From contig CAWJKY010000003.1 of the NCBI GenBank assembly GCA_963843565.1, positions 1,674,001 through 1,738,000 of the forward strand: 64,000 nucleotides of DNA, given 5' to 3'. The notes under the pieces are model-generated. The model did not search any database and had not been told where the DNA came from. It was given only the letters and a program-made list of their open reading frames with translations. This DNA is from DASZQY01 sp963843565 (GTDB taxonomy: Bacteria; Pseudomonadota; Alphaproteobacteria; Rhizobiales; Kaistiaceae). Positions 19,240 through 29,417 of the stretch are shown here, piece after piece. Position numbers and translations under genes: made by a program. Each line of letters starts with the position of its first letter. The stretch's first letter is position 1.

Positions 19240-21072
19240 CTACGTCGCGTTCAGGAGCTTCATCAGCTTCAGCTGCTTGCTGTAGGCGTCGGGAATCGAG
19301 CCGTATTTGAGCGACTGGGTGCAGTCGTCCAGAGCCTTCTTCAGATCGTCCAGCTGCATGTAGGCGTAGCAGCGGTTGTTGAAGCTCACGGCGACGTCGT
19401 TCTTGTCGGTCTGGGCGGGGTCGTAGAGATACGTATACCGGTTCAGGACGTCGAGCGCGCCGCGATCGTCGTTGCGACCGAAATAGATCATCGACATATC
19501 AATGGCCGCGCTCGCGCGAAGCCGATTGTCGGACCCGGCAACGACCGTCAGATCCTTCAACGCGAGGTCCCCGTCGCCTGTGTTGGTGTACGCGGTGCCG
19601 CGCCAGTAGCGCGCCTCCGTCGCGTTTGCACCGTGGTCGATCGCACGGGTGCACAGCCGGATGGCATCGTCATAGTCCTTGAGCTGAAGATATTCTTAGC
19701 AGACGTACTGCTCGTAGTCGGCCCTGTCGCCGAGCGATATCATCGCCTCTTCGTAGGCGATCGCGTCGGTTGCCTGTCCGAGATAGCCGGAGGCGACGCC
19801 GGCGTATTCGAGAATACCGGCGATCGCGAAGTCCTTCTCTGCCTCGCTCGGGAACGTCGTGGCGTCGACATCCTCGAGCGCTTCGCGGGCTTTCTTGAGC
19901 GCATTGTCGAAGAAGCTCTTGCTGTACCAGGACTCCGCGACCAGCTTGTCGATGACGTAGCTGTTGGCGACGGGGTTGTCCGGCTTGAGCTGGGTGCTGC
20001 TGTGCATGGCAACGGCGGCGATCTCCAAGAGCGCGCCGGCGTGAGTCTGGCCGCCGGCCCATTTCAACATCTTCGATAGGATCGAACCGAGAGCCAAGCC
20101 GAACTGGTACTTGTCGGAATGATCGTAAAGCTTCATCGCGGCCGGAATCGCGCTTTCAAGCTCCGGGGTCACGATTTTCCGCATAGCAGACGAGACGCAC
20201 TCCGCGAGCTTGTCGCCAGCCAGATGCCCCGAATCACAGGACGCCATCGCTGTCTCCAGGAGGGAGCGATAAAGGTCAACGTAGAGAAGCTTCAGCGGCG
20301 CGGTCTCGCCCGCGCCGCCGGCATATCGATCGACGAACGCGTACATGGCAGGCACGCTGCCGCCCCACTTAGGCTGAAGCCTGTCCAGCATCATCGTGTA
20401 GAGCGGGTAATAACCGGGATACCTGGCGACAGCCTCCTGGAACGCCTGCACCATGCGTTGCGAGCCGCCCAAGCTGCTCAGGATCCTGAACCTCAGGTAA
20501 AGCGTGTACGGATTCGCTGGGTCGAGGCGCAGCGCGGCTTCGCAGTCGGCAAGGGCCTTGTCGATGTAGCTCTGGAAGGCGTCCAGCTTCTCCGCCGCCG
20601 TGTCGCCGGTGTAGTCATGCCCGCGCTTTTCCCAGGCGACATCGAAATAGAAGCGCGCCCTGATCAGAAGCGCCGCCGCGTCGTTGCCGTCCTTTTCGAC
20701 CCAGGTGTCGAGCCCGGTTTCGAAAGCGGGGTTATCGATATCGGCGATGCCGTCGATGAAATCGGTGAACGGATAGAAGCGCCAGCTCTCGATTCGGCTG
20801 TCCGCCAGAACCCCGGCGAAGATCTTGTCCGCGGCGGCATAGTCGCCCTCATCAATGGCGCTGCGCACCCGCCGCGCCTTCTCCGTCGGCAGTTCCACGG
20901 TGCGGGATGGCGGGTTCAGGGCGGAAATCTTGCCGTCGATCTCGCTCTTCAGCTGGCCGGGGTTCGCGGCGCTCGCCTCGTCGCGATGGAGCCAGAACAC
21001 CGCGAAGACGGAGATCGCAAGGACGGCCGCGGCGGCGGCGACCGGCACGATGCGCGCTTTTGTTATCGGCAT
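19240..21072 (-). pseudogene. DUF4034/TPR protein gene interrupted by an in-frame TAA
   Basis: One reading frame runs from ATG 21072 to a stop at 19240 but contains a TAA at 19696-19698 (codon 459 of 611). The upstream part starts with a membrane anchor (VPVAAAAAVLAISVFAVFWL) and carries a DUF4034-like region (Trp/Arg-rich helices, FETGLDTWVEKDGND, KWGGSVPAMYAF). After the stop the same frame continues with TPR-like helices (YLQLKDYDDAI, CYAYMQLDDLKKALDDC). Both halves look like one protein. It is either a recent nonsense mutation, a sequencing error, or two products, the second restarting near 19560. A TAA rules out selenocysteine. Cellular role unknown. Confidence 0.7.
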
Positions 21073-21202
21073 CGACGCCCCTCCTCACAAGGCAAGGGCC
21101 CGCGCTAGACGCCAGTTGCGCCGGCCTTTTCGGCAACGCTAAGGCGCGTTGCTTAAGAAGGATCGAAGCTTGATGATGAAGAGAGGATGAAGGAGTTCCG
21201 CG

Positions 21203-22357
21203 TCAGTCGGACCTCTCGGCCGGGGCCGGCGCGCGGGGCAGCGAGACGGACGGCAGGGAATACGGCCGGAAGTGCTTCGACAGCTTCAGGCCTTGCGCCT
21301 GATAGTTGGAGTTGAGGTCGCCGCCGTACAGTTTCTCCGGACGGCCGGTCAGCTTCTCGTACGCCAGACGGCCGACGATCTGGCCGTGCTCAAGGATGAA
21401 GGGCACCTCGTGGCTGCGCACCTCCAGGACGGCGCGGCTACCGGTGCCGCCGGCCTGGGAATGGCCGAAGCCCGGATCGAAGAAGCCAGCGTAGTGGACG
21501 CGGAACTCGCCGACCAGCGGATCGAAGGGAACCATCTCGGCGGCGTATTCGGGCGGCACGTGGACGGCCTCGCGCGAGGCGAGGATGTAGAACTGGTCGG
21601 GGTCCAGCACCAGCTCGGACGACCAGTGGCGCGGGATCGGCTCCCAGAAATCGGCGGCGTCGTAGATGGAACGCTTGTCGACGTCGATGACGGCGGTGTG
21701 GCGCTTGGCGCGATAGCCGACGATGCGTTCCAGCGCGCTGCCGCCGAGGTCGATGGTGAGGGTGACGCCGTTGGCGATGTGCGGCGGGCCGTCGACGAGA
21801 CTCTGCTCGCGGTGCAGCGCCATCAGCGCCTTGTCGTCGAGGCGCACCTCGACGCCGCGGCGGAAGCGGATCTGCGACAGGCGCGAACCGGAGCGCACCA
21901 GGATCGGGAAGGTGCGCGGGCTGACCTCGAGATAGAGGGGACCGGCGTAGCCGGCCGGAACCGAATCGAAGGAACGGGCGCGGTCGGTGATGACGCGGGT
22001 GAAGACGTCGAGGCGGCCGGTGGACGACTTCGGATTGGCGGCGGCAGCGATGTCCTTGGGGAGCTTCAGGCTCTCCATGAGCGGCACGATGTAGACGCAG
22101 CCGACCTCCAGCACGGCGCCGGTGGCGAGGCTGAACTCATGGAGCTTCACGCTGGCGACGCGGTCGGCCACGCTGCTCTGCGGCCCGGGCAGGAAGCTGG
22201 CGCGGACGCGGTAGGCGGTCTCGCCGAGGCGCAGATCGAGGCTCGCCGGCTGGATCTGGTCGGGCTCCTGACGCTTCGGCGCAAGGATGGCGCCGGCCTC
22301 GAAGAGGTCCCTGATCCCGCTCGCGGGAAGTATGCCGTCGGTTGTGCCCTCTGCCAT
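21203..22357 (-). CDS. dcd: 2'-deoxycytidine 5'-triphosphate deaminase, long alphaproteobacterial form
   Basis: Deaminates dCTP to dUTP for thymidylate synthesis. At 384 residues it is about twice the length of E. coli Dcd and matches the tandem-domain form found in alphaproteobacteria. The N-terminal half has the trimeric dUTPase fold with LPASGIRDLFEAG, QPASLDLRLGETAYR and the PKSSTGRLDVFTRV active-site segment. A second related unit follows around DPDQFYILASREAVHVPPEYAAEM and HYAGFFDPGFG. The DUF4034 gene follows 130 bases downstream on the same strand; metZ is divergent. Confidence 0.87.
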   Translation of the reverse strand: MAEGTTDGILPASGIRDLFEAGAILAPKRQEPDQIQPASLDLRLGETAYRVRASFLPGPQSSVADRVASVKLHEFSLATGAVLEVGCVYIVPLMESLKLPKDIAAAANPKSSTGRLDVFTRVITDRARSFDSVPAGYAGPLYLEVSPRTFPILVRSGSRLSQIRFRRGVEVRLDDKALMALHREQSLVDGPPHIANGVTLTIDLGGSALERIVGYRAKRHTAVIDVDKRSIYDAADFWEPIPRHWSSELVLDPDQFYILASREAVHVPPEYAAEMVPFDPLVGEFRVHYAGFFDPGFGHSQAGGTGSRAVLEVRSHEVPFILEHGQIVGRLAYEKLTGRPEKLYGGDLNSNYQAQGLKLSKHFRPYSLPSVSLPRAPAPAERSD

Positions 22358-22423
22358 GGCGGCAAGCGTTAACGGATGTTGCGATTGACGCCAAGGTCGG
22401 ATGCACGCTAAGAGGCTGTTCGT

Positions 22424-22485
22424 CCGTGGTCATTTGAGCCGGCCGGCTTGCAGCCACGTAAAAGAAATCGCTAAAGAGGCCGGAG
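22424..22485 (+). promoter_or_regulatory. SAM-II riboswitch
   Basis: Conserved SAM-II features are present: CGTGGT at 22425-22430 pairs with GCCACG at 22453-22458 (P1), enclosing TTTGAG and a CCGGCCGGCTTGCA loop, then an A-rich linker and the GCTAAA core at 22470-22475 with a tail able to form the pseudoknot. It is placed directly upstream of metZ, a methionine-biosynthesis gene classically controlled by this SAM-binding motif in alphaproteobacteria. High SAM should lower metZ expression. Confidence 0.9.
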
Positions 22486-22490
22486 GGTGA

Positions 22491-22522
22491 AAACCCGGCC
22501 CGGTCGCGCGGCCGGGTTTTTT
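22491..22522 (+). terminator. intrinsic terminator between SAM-II riboswitch and metZ
   Basis: AACCCGGCC at 22492-22500 pairs with GGCCGGGTT at 22510-22518 around a nine-base loop and runs into TTTTTT. The hairpin ends about ten bases before the GGAGG ribosome site of metZ. It lies between the riboswitch and the coding start, so it is an attenuator candidate rather than an end-of-gene terminator. Confidence 0.8.
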
Positions 22523-22538
22523 GTTGGAGGAACGACCG

Positions 22539-23753
22539 ATGGCCCGGAAAATCGCGCGCCCCGGAAAGAAGACCACCCCCGCCCTGCGCCCCGCGACCGC
22601 GCTGGTCCACGGCGGAACCTTGCGCTCTCAGTACGGCGAGAATTCCGAAGCGCTGTTCCTGACGCAGAGCTACGTCTACGACAACGCCGAGCAGGCCGCC
22701 CGCCGCTTCAAGGGCGACGAGCCGGGCTTCATCTACTCCCGCTACAACAACCCGACCGTCGCCATGTTCGAGGAGCGCATGCGGCTTCTGGAAGGGGCGG
22801 AGGCGGCACGCGCCACGGCGAGCGGCATGGCGGCGGTGACCGCGGTGTTCCTGTCGTGGCTGAAGGCCGGCGACCACGTGGTGGCGGCGAAAGCCCTGTT
22901 CAGCTCGTGCCGCTACGTCATCGAGGACCTGCTGCCGCGCTTCGGCATCACCGCGACGCTGGTCGACGGCGCCGACCTGGCAGCCTGGAAGGCGGCGGCG
23001 CGGCCCGAGACCAAGGCGTTCTTCATGGAGACGCCGACCAACCCGACGCTCGAGGTCTACGACATCAAGCAGATCGCGAAGATCGCCCACAAGGCGGGCG
23101 CGCTGCTGGTGGTCGACAACGTGTTCGCGACGCCGGTCCTGCAGAAGCCGCTGGAGTTCGGCGCCGACGTGGTGGTCTATTCGGCGACCAAGCACATCGA
23201 TGGACAGGGGCGGGTTCTGGGCGGCGTGATCCTGGCAAGCGCCAAGTTCATCGCCGACAACGTTCACACGTTCCTGCGCCAGACGGGGCCGTCGCTGAGC
23301 CCGTTCAACGCCTGGGTGCTGCTCAAGGGGCTGGAGTCGCTCACCGTGCGCGTCGAACGGCAGACGGCCAACGCCGCCGCGCTCGCCGACATCCTCGCCC
23401 GGCACAAAGCCGTGACCCGCGTCTTCTATCCGGGGCGCAAGGACCACCCGCAGTACGCGCTCGCCAAACGGCAGATGAAGGGCGGCTCGACGCTGGTCGC
23501 CTTCGAGGTGAAGGGCGGGCAGAAGGGGGCCTTCAAGGTCTGCAACGCGCTGAAGGTGATCCGCATTTCCAACAACCTCGGCGACGCCAAGAGCCTGATC
23601 ACCCACCCCTCGACCACCACCCATCAGCGGCTGACGGAAGAAGCGCGGCTCGACCAGGGGATCACGCAAGGGATGCTGCGGCTGTCGGTGGGGCTGGAGG
23701 ACGTCGCCGATCTCGCCGAGGATCTGACGCGGGCGCTCGACAAGCTGCGGTAG
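22539..23753 (+). CDS. metZ: O-succinylhomoserine sulfhydrylase
   Basis: PLP enzyme forming homocysteine from O-succinylhomoserine and sulfide, in the direct-sulfurylation route to methionine. The 404 residues from ATG 22539 (GGAGG eight bases upstream) include the Cys/Met-metabolism fold, the YSRYNNPTV segment, ATASGMAAVTAVFLSWLK and the PLP-lysine motif SATKHIDGQGRVLGG. The SAM-II riboswitch in front supports the methionine role. apaG follows 46 bases downstream. Confidence 0.92.
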   Translation: MARKIARPGKKTTPALRPATALVHGGTLRSQYGENSEALFLTQSYVYDNAEQAARRFKGDEPGFIYSRYNNPTVAMFEERMRLLEGAEAARATASGMAAVTAVFLSWLKAGDHVVAAKALFSSCRYVIEDLLPRFGITATLVDGADLAAWKAAARPETKAFFMETPTNPTLEVYDIKQIAKIAHKAGALLVVDNVFATPVLQKPLEFGADVVVYSATKHIDGQGRVLGGVILASAKFIADNVHTFLRQTGPSLSPFNAWVLLKGLESLTVRVERQTANAAALADILARHKAVTRVFYPGRKDHPQYALAKRQMKGGSTLVAFEVKGGQKGAFKVCNALKVIRISNNLGDAKSLITHPSTTTHQRLTEEARLDQGITQGMLRLSVGLEDVADLAEDLTRALDKLR

Positions 23754-23799
23754 CTGCGGTGATTGACGCCTTCGCGGCGGGCCAATACATCGTTGTTCC

Positions 23800-24192
23800 A
23801 TGTACCGCGAGACCACCCGCGCCATTCAGGTGACCGTCGAGCCGAGTTTCGTCGAAGGCGAATCCTCGCCCGACGACGGCCACTACTTCTGGGCGTACAA
23901 GATCGAGATTTCCAACCTCGGCGAGGAAGTGGTGCAGCTGAGGGCGCGCCACTGGCGGATCACCGACGCCAATGGGCGCATGGAGGAAGTGCGCGGGCCG
24001 GGCGTGGTCGGCAAGCAGCCGGTTCTGAAGCCCGGCGAGACGTTTGCCTATACCAGCGGGTGCCCACTTTCGACGCCGTCGGGGATCATGGTCGGCTCCT
24101 ACCAGATGCAGACCGACCGCGGCGAGACGTTCTCGATCGCCATTCCGGCGTTCTCGCTCGACGTTCCGGACGCGCCGCGGACGATGAATTGA
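23800..24192 (+). CDS. apaG: ApaG domain protein
   Basis: A 130-residue immunoglobulin-like beta-sandwich protein. Typical features are VTVEPSFVEGESSPDDGHYFW near the start, the aromatic-rich YKIEISN strand, the RHWRITD motif, the GPGVVGKQPVLKPGE loop and MVGSYQM. Historically linked to Co2+/Mg2+ efflux, but its molecular function is not settled. Its stop overlaps the next gene by a TTGA-type junction. Confidence 0.9.
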   Translation: MYRETTRAIQVTVEPSFVEGESSPDDGHYFWAYKIEISNLGEEVVQLRARHWRITDANGRMEEVRGPGVVGKQPVLKPGETFAYTSGCPLSTPSGIMVGSYQMQTDRGETFSIAIPAFSLDVPDAPRTMN

Positions 24193-25112
24193 CCGGGCCC
24201 CGGACGGCGCCGGATATCCTGACATCGTTCGGCCTCGACGACGGGGACCTTATCGGGAGCGGCGGCGAATCCCGGGTCTATGCCCTCGATAACGACCGGG
24301 TGTTGCGCCTGCCGCGAAGCCACGGCGGCGCCAGCCTGAGCAAATCGCGCCTGAAGGCGTTCCTGGCGCGGATCGCCGGGCGCCTGCCCTTCGCGACGCC
24401 GCAGATCCTGAAGATCGGACCGGGCGAGGCGTGGACGATCGAGAAGCGCCTGCCCGGCCGGCCGATGCTGGCGCTGCTCCGCGACCTCACCGGCGCCGAG
24501 CGGGAAACGGCGCTGGTCAACTACGCCGACGCGCTCGACGCGCTGGCCGCTGTCCCCCTCCTCTACCACCCCTACGGACATGTGCTGGCGCCAACGCCGA
24601 TCCGCGCCGACAGCTGGCGGGCTTTCGCGCGGCGAAGCCTCGCCGGATTCCGCGACCGCAACCGCGATACCATCGCCGTGGCGGCGGGCGACCCGGACCT
24701 GCTCTTCGACAAGGCCGAGGCGATGATCGCCGACCTGCCGGAGCGGCCGGAGAAGGTGCTGGTGCACGGCGACTATTTCCCCGGCAACGTGATGATGGAC
24801 GACCAGCTTGCCGTTTCGGCGGTGCTCGACTTCGGCGTCTTCACGGTCGCCGGCGACCGGCAGCTCGATCTGGCGGTCGCGGCCCACACGCTTGAGCTTC
24901 TGGAGGAATGCGGACCGGAGGACGCCCGCTTCGTGCACCAGCGGCTGCTTGAGCGGCACGGCGCGACGATCGACGCCGCGTTCCGCTTCTACCGGGCGTT
25001 CCTCGCCTTCTCGATGGCGGACCCGGCCAATGCGGAACCGCCCTACCCGCTCCTCTACGACTGGTCGATCGCCCAGCTCAGGCTTCTGGCGGAGGATCGT
25101 CTGACGGCGTGA
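24189..25112 (+). CDS. aminoglycoside-phosphotransferase-like small-molecule kinase
   Basis: Protein-kinase-like phosphotransferase of 307 residues if translation starts at a TTG at 24189 that overlaps the apaG stop; no ATG or GTG fits before the conserved start ILTSFGLDDGD. The nucleotide loop is IGSGGESRVY, the catalytic motif is HGDYFPGN (193-200, Asp and Asn of the Brenner motif), and DFG lies at about 214-216. Such proteins phosphorylate antibiotics, sugars or amino alcohols; the substrate cannot be read here. The 3' end overlaps the convergent hslO gene by 35 bases. Confidence 0.8.
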   Translation: MTGPRTAPDILTSFGLDDGDLIGSGGESRVYALDNDRVLRLPRSHGGASLSKSRLKAFLARIAGRLPFATPQILKIGPGEAWTIEKRLPGRPMLALLRDLTGAERETALVNYADALDALAAVPLLYHPYGHVLAPTPIRADSWRAFARRSLAGFRDRNRDTIAVAAGDPDLLFDKAEAMIADLPERPEKVLVHGDYFPGNVMMDDQLAVSAVLDFGVFTVAGDRQLDLAVAAHTLELLEECGPEDARFVHQRLLERHGATIDAAFRFYRAFLAFSMADPANAEPPYPLLYDWSIAQLRLLAEDRLTA

Positions 25113-26097
25113 AGTCGGCGGGGTCGAATTCGTACTTGGTGCCGCAGAATTCGCAGGTGACGGAAATCGCGCCGTTCTCGGTGCTCTCGGCGATCTCCGT
25201 GGCGCTGAAGGTGGCGAGCAGTCCGGACACCTTGTCGCGCGAGCAGGAGCACTGGTCGCGGACTTCCGCCGAGCGGAAGATGCGCACGCCGCGCTCGTTG
25301 AACAGGCGATAGAGCAGGTTCTCGACGGGCAGTTCCGGATCGGTCAGCTCGTCGTCCTGAACGGTGCCGGCGAGCGCCTGCGCCTCGACCCAGGAATCGT
25401 CTTCCTCGTCGCCGGAGTGATCGACGGCACCCTCGGGCGCATCGCCGCCGGAAATATCGCGGTGCACGATGCGGTCGGGCGCATCGGGCAGGAACTGGAC
25501 GAGCAGGCCGCCGGCGCGCCACGAATGGCGCAGCGTCCCGTCCTCGCGACGGCGCATCTCGGCGACCGCCAGACGGACCAGCGTCGGGATCTGTTCGGAC
25601 TGGCGGAAGTAGGTGTGGGCGACCTCCTCCAGCCCCTCGCCCTCGAGCGGAACGACACCCTGATAGGTGCTCATGTTGGGGCCCTGATCGATGGTCATGG
25701 CGAGCGTCCCCTTGCCGAGGAGCAGGCCGGGGCTCGCCGTGCCGGAGGCTTCCGCCTCGGCCACCGCTTCGCGGTCGAAGCGGGCGTAGGCGCGGATATC
25801 GCCGGTGGTGCGGTAGTCGACGACCAGCATGTCGACGGACCCGTCGGTCTCGGTCTGGAGGGTGAAGCGGCCGGAGAACTTCAGGGACGACCCCAGCAGC
25901 ACCGCCAGCACGACCGCCTCGGCTAAAAGGCGCGACACCGGCGGCGGATAATCGTGGCGGGCGAGAATGGCGTCGAGCGCCGGGCCCATCTGGATGACGC
26001 GGCCGCGCACGTCGAGCGCCTCGACGGCGAACGGGCGGACGGAATCGTCGCCAGAGGGGCCAAGGGCCTCCTCGACGCTTTCAACACCAAGACTCAT
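25078..26097 (-). CDS. hslO: Hsp33 redox-regulated chaperone
   Basis: Holdase chaperone activated by oxidation. The 339 residues from ATG 26097 end in the zinc/redox switch with CSCSRD (CxC) and CEFCG (CxxC), both cysteine pairs intact. The ATG overlaps the argF stop by ATGA, which is preferred over the GTG at 26106. The N-terminal domain carries the family features around FTLQTETDGSVDMLVVDY. Coupling to argD-argF is common in Hyphomicrobiales. Confidence 0.92.
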   Translation of the reverse strand: MSLGVESVEEALGPSGDDSVRPFAVEALDVRGRVIQMGPALDAILARHDYPPPVSRLLAEAVVLAVLLGSSLKFSGRFTLQTETDGSVDMLVVDYRTTGDIRAYARFDREAVAEAEASGTASPGLLLGKGTLAMTIDQGPNMSTYQGVVPLEGEGLEEVAHTYFRQSEQIPTLVRLAVAEMRRREDGTLRHSWRAGGLLVQFLPDAPDRIVHRDISGGDAPEGAVDHSGDEEDDSWVEAQALAGTVQDDELTDPELPVENLLYRLFNERGVRIFRSAEVRDQCSCSRDKVSGLLATFSATEIAESTENGAISVTCEFCGTKYEFDPADFTPSDDPPPEA

Positions 26098-26999
26098 GCG
26101 AGACACCAGACGAGGATGGCCTTCTGGGCGTGGAGACGGTTTTCCGCCTCGTCAAAGACGACCGATTGCGGCCCGTCGATGACCTCGGCGGTGACCTCCT
26201 CGCCGCGATGGGCGGGCAGACAGTGCATGAATATGGCGTCGGCGTTTGCCTTTGCCATCAGCCGCGCGTTGACCTGATAGGGGCCGAGAAGATTGTGGCG
26301 GCGCTCGGCCTCGGCGTCGCCCATGGACACGAACGTATCGGCGACGACGCAATCGGCGCCGGCGACGGCGCGCTCGGCATCCGTCGAGACGTCGAGTTCG
26401 GCGCCGTTCTTCTTCGCCCAGGCGAGCAGCGCCGGCGGCGGCGCGAGTTCCGGCGGGGTGGCGATGCGCAACGGAAAGCCGAAGCGGCCGGCGGCATGGA
26501 CCCACGAGGCCATGACGTTGTTGCCGTCGCCGACCCAGGCGATCGTCTTGCCGGCGATCGGGCCCTTCTTTTCCTCGAAGGTCATGACGTCGGCCATGAC
26601 CTGACAGGGATGGGAGACGCGCGTCAGGCCGTTGATGACCGGGATGGTGGCGTTCGCCGCAAGCTCCTGCACCATGGCGTGGTCGAGGGTGCGGATCATG
26701 ATGGCGTCGACGAAGCGCGACAGCACCCTGGCGGTATCGGGAACGCTCTCGCCACGGCCCAACTGCATTTCCGAGCCGGTGAGCACGATGGTCTCGCCGC
26801 CCAGCTCGTGCATGCCGACATCGAAGGAGACGCGGGTGCGGGTCGAGGGCTTGTCAAAGACCAGCGCCAGGGTCTTGCCGGCGAGCGGACGCGGGGCATC
26901 AGGAGCGCGGCGGCTGGCCTTGAGGGCGACCGCGTCGGCGAGCATGGCGCGAAGCGCCGCGCCATCGAAATCGGCGAGATCGAGAAAATGCCGGGCCAT
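26094..26999 (-). CDS. argF: ornithine carbamoyltransferase
   Basis: Transfers carbamoyl phosphate to ornithine to give citrulline in arginine synthesis. The 301 residues contain the carbamoyl-phosphate motif STRTR, SHPCQVMADV, WVGDGNNVMAS and the ornithine-binding MHCLPAHRGEEV. It begins 12 bases after argD and overlaps hslO by four bases, so argD-argF-hslO is one transcription unit. Confidence 0.95.
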   Translation of the reverse strand: MARHFLDLADFDGAALRAMLADAVALKASRRAPDAPRPLAGKTLALVFDKPSTRTRVSFDVGMHELGGETIVLTGSEMQLGRGESVPDTARVLSRFVDAIMIRTLDHAMVQELAANATIPVINGLTRVSHPCQVMADVMTFEEKKGPIAGKTIAWVGDGNNVMASWVHAAGRFGFPLRIATPPELAPPPALLAWAKKNGAELDVSTDAERAVAGADCVVADTFVSMGDAEAERRHNLLGPYQVNARLMAKANADAIFMHCLPAHRGEEVTAEVIDGPQSVVFDEAENRLHAQKAILVWCLA

Positions 27000-27011
27000 C
27001 GCCGTCGCCCG

Positions 27012-28223
<1,212 letters not shown>

Positions 28224-28348
28224 GACCGTCGTTTCCTGTTTCCCCAAAGGCAAAAGATGCCGCGCCCGTATGGCTTCCGGGAGCAGCACCTCTTCGGGCT
28301 CCTTATCGACGCCCGCACCCGGCCTGTCAATCGCGGGGCGCGGATCGC

Positions 28349-29092
28349 CTAGGGCTTCCTGACGGCGAAGCGGAACTTGGCGGCGATAGGGACGATGCCG
28401 AGGTCGACGACCGTCTTGATGACGATGAGCAGGATCAGGGGCGCGATGCCATCGCCGGCGGCAACCGCAAACCAGGCGCCGATGAGGATGGTGAACTGCA
28501 TGACGATGATGCGGGTATAGAGAGCGCCGATCGCGTTGTCGTCGCCCTTCGCTGCGTCCGGCGCTGGCGTGAGACCGAGGCGCGGGGCGATGAGCGGCCA
28601 GATGAGCGCCCAGCCGCGCCCGAGAAAAAGAACGATCAGCGGGAACCACAGGCCAGTGCCCAGCACCATGAGGCGAACGAAATCGCCGACGCCGTGGATG
28701 CGATGCGACCAGGCGCCGGAGAACAAGGTCCACAGGAAGACGAAGTGGACGATCATGAAGATGCCGGCGTGGACGGAGAAGAAGGCGGCGATGCCGAGAC
28801 CGCCAAGAACGGCGGGGACGCCGCGCAGGCTGCCGCTCGCGGCGGGCGCGGCGGCGACGCGCACGATCGTCCAGAAGCCGATGATCGCCGTCTCCATCCA
28901 GTAGAGCATGAGAAGCACGAAGGCATCCCAGCCCCAGAAGACGACGCCGACGACCGGCAGCAGGTTGGCCGCGATCAGGAAGAGCGTGGCGTGGATGGGT
29001 CCGTCTCCCTGACGTTTCTGCAACCGAAGGCGCGACCACCTTCGGTGTGCGGTTGTCGGCGCGTGTGCAACGGGCCGTGGGCCCGAGTCCAT
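28349..29092 (-). CDS. DUF6498-type multi-pass membrane protein
   Basis: Hydrophobic protein of about 247 residues with five to six predicted spans. Recognisable features are NLLPVVGVVFWGWDAFVLL, LMLYWMETAIIGFWTIVRV and conserved HAGIFMIVHFVFLWTLF, resembling the DUF6498 group. The start is uncertain: ATG 29092 is used, 29125 would add 11 residues, and the first 30 residues lack hydrophobic character either way. It lies 125 bases upstream of argD on the same strand. No function known. Confidence 0.65.
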   Translation of the reverse strand: MDSGPRPVAHAPTTAHRRWSRLRLQKRQGDGPIHATLFLIAANLLPVVGVVFWGWDAFVLLMLYWMETAIIGFWTIVRVAAAPAASGSLRGVPAVLGGLGIAAFFSVHAGIFMIVHFVFLWTLFSGAWSHRIHGVGDFVRLMVLGTGLWFPLIVLFLGRGWALIWPLIAPRLGLTPAPDAAKGDDNAIGALYTRIIVMQFTILIGAWFAVAAGDGIAPLILLIVIKTVVDLGIVPIAAKFRFAVRKP

Positions 29093-29313
29093 AAACGACT
29101 TTTCCACCGCTCGGCGATTTTCCACCGCGCGAAAATGCAGCGCTGAAGCTTATGCGCAACGTTTTCACGCGTCGAGGCGATTGGCACGCCGGCTCGCCGC
29201 CAATGTCCGGCAGGACTTGGGGAAAACAGATTGATTTGCCGGGGTGTGTCTGCGCGAACTCTTGTCAGCGAGTCAGCGTGCGGTGTAGCTTCCGCGCGTA
29301 GTTTTTTGCGGCG

Positions 29314-29390
29314 GAATCTCAAGCGTCCCTTTGTATCGCGTCTGGCGCTGTCCTGAGGAGTGGACAGCGCACGGGGAGCGATTCCGAATC
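29314..29390 (+). promoter_or_regulatory. gcrA upstream region with three GANTC sites and an inverted repeat
   Basis: Within the approximately 325-base region upstream of gcrA, GANTC (CcrM methylation) sites occur at 29314-29318, 29380-29384 and 29386-29390; the last two are separated by one base and lie about 30 bases from the start codon. A nine-base perfect inverted repeat GCGCTGTCC-N8-GGACAGCGC spans 29345-29370. GcrA works at methylated GANTC promoters in Caulobacter, so feedback control is plausible. The rest of the region shows no clear further motif. Confidence 0.45.
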
Positions 29391-29417
29391 CCGCTGCATC
29401 GACATAGGGATGCTGGA

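Noticed and set aside
19696..19698. Possible recoding at the stop in the DUF4034 gene
   Set aside because: The codon is TAA, which is not used for selenocysteine or pyrrolysine, and no recoding structure is apparent.
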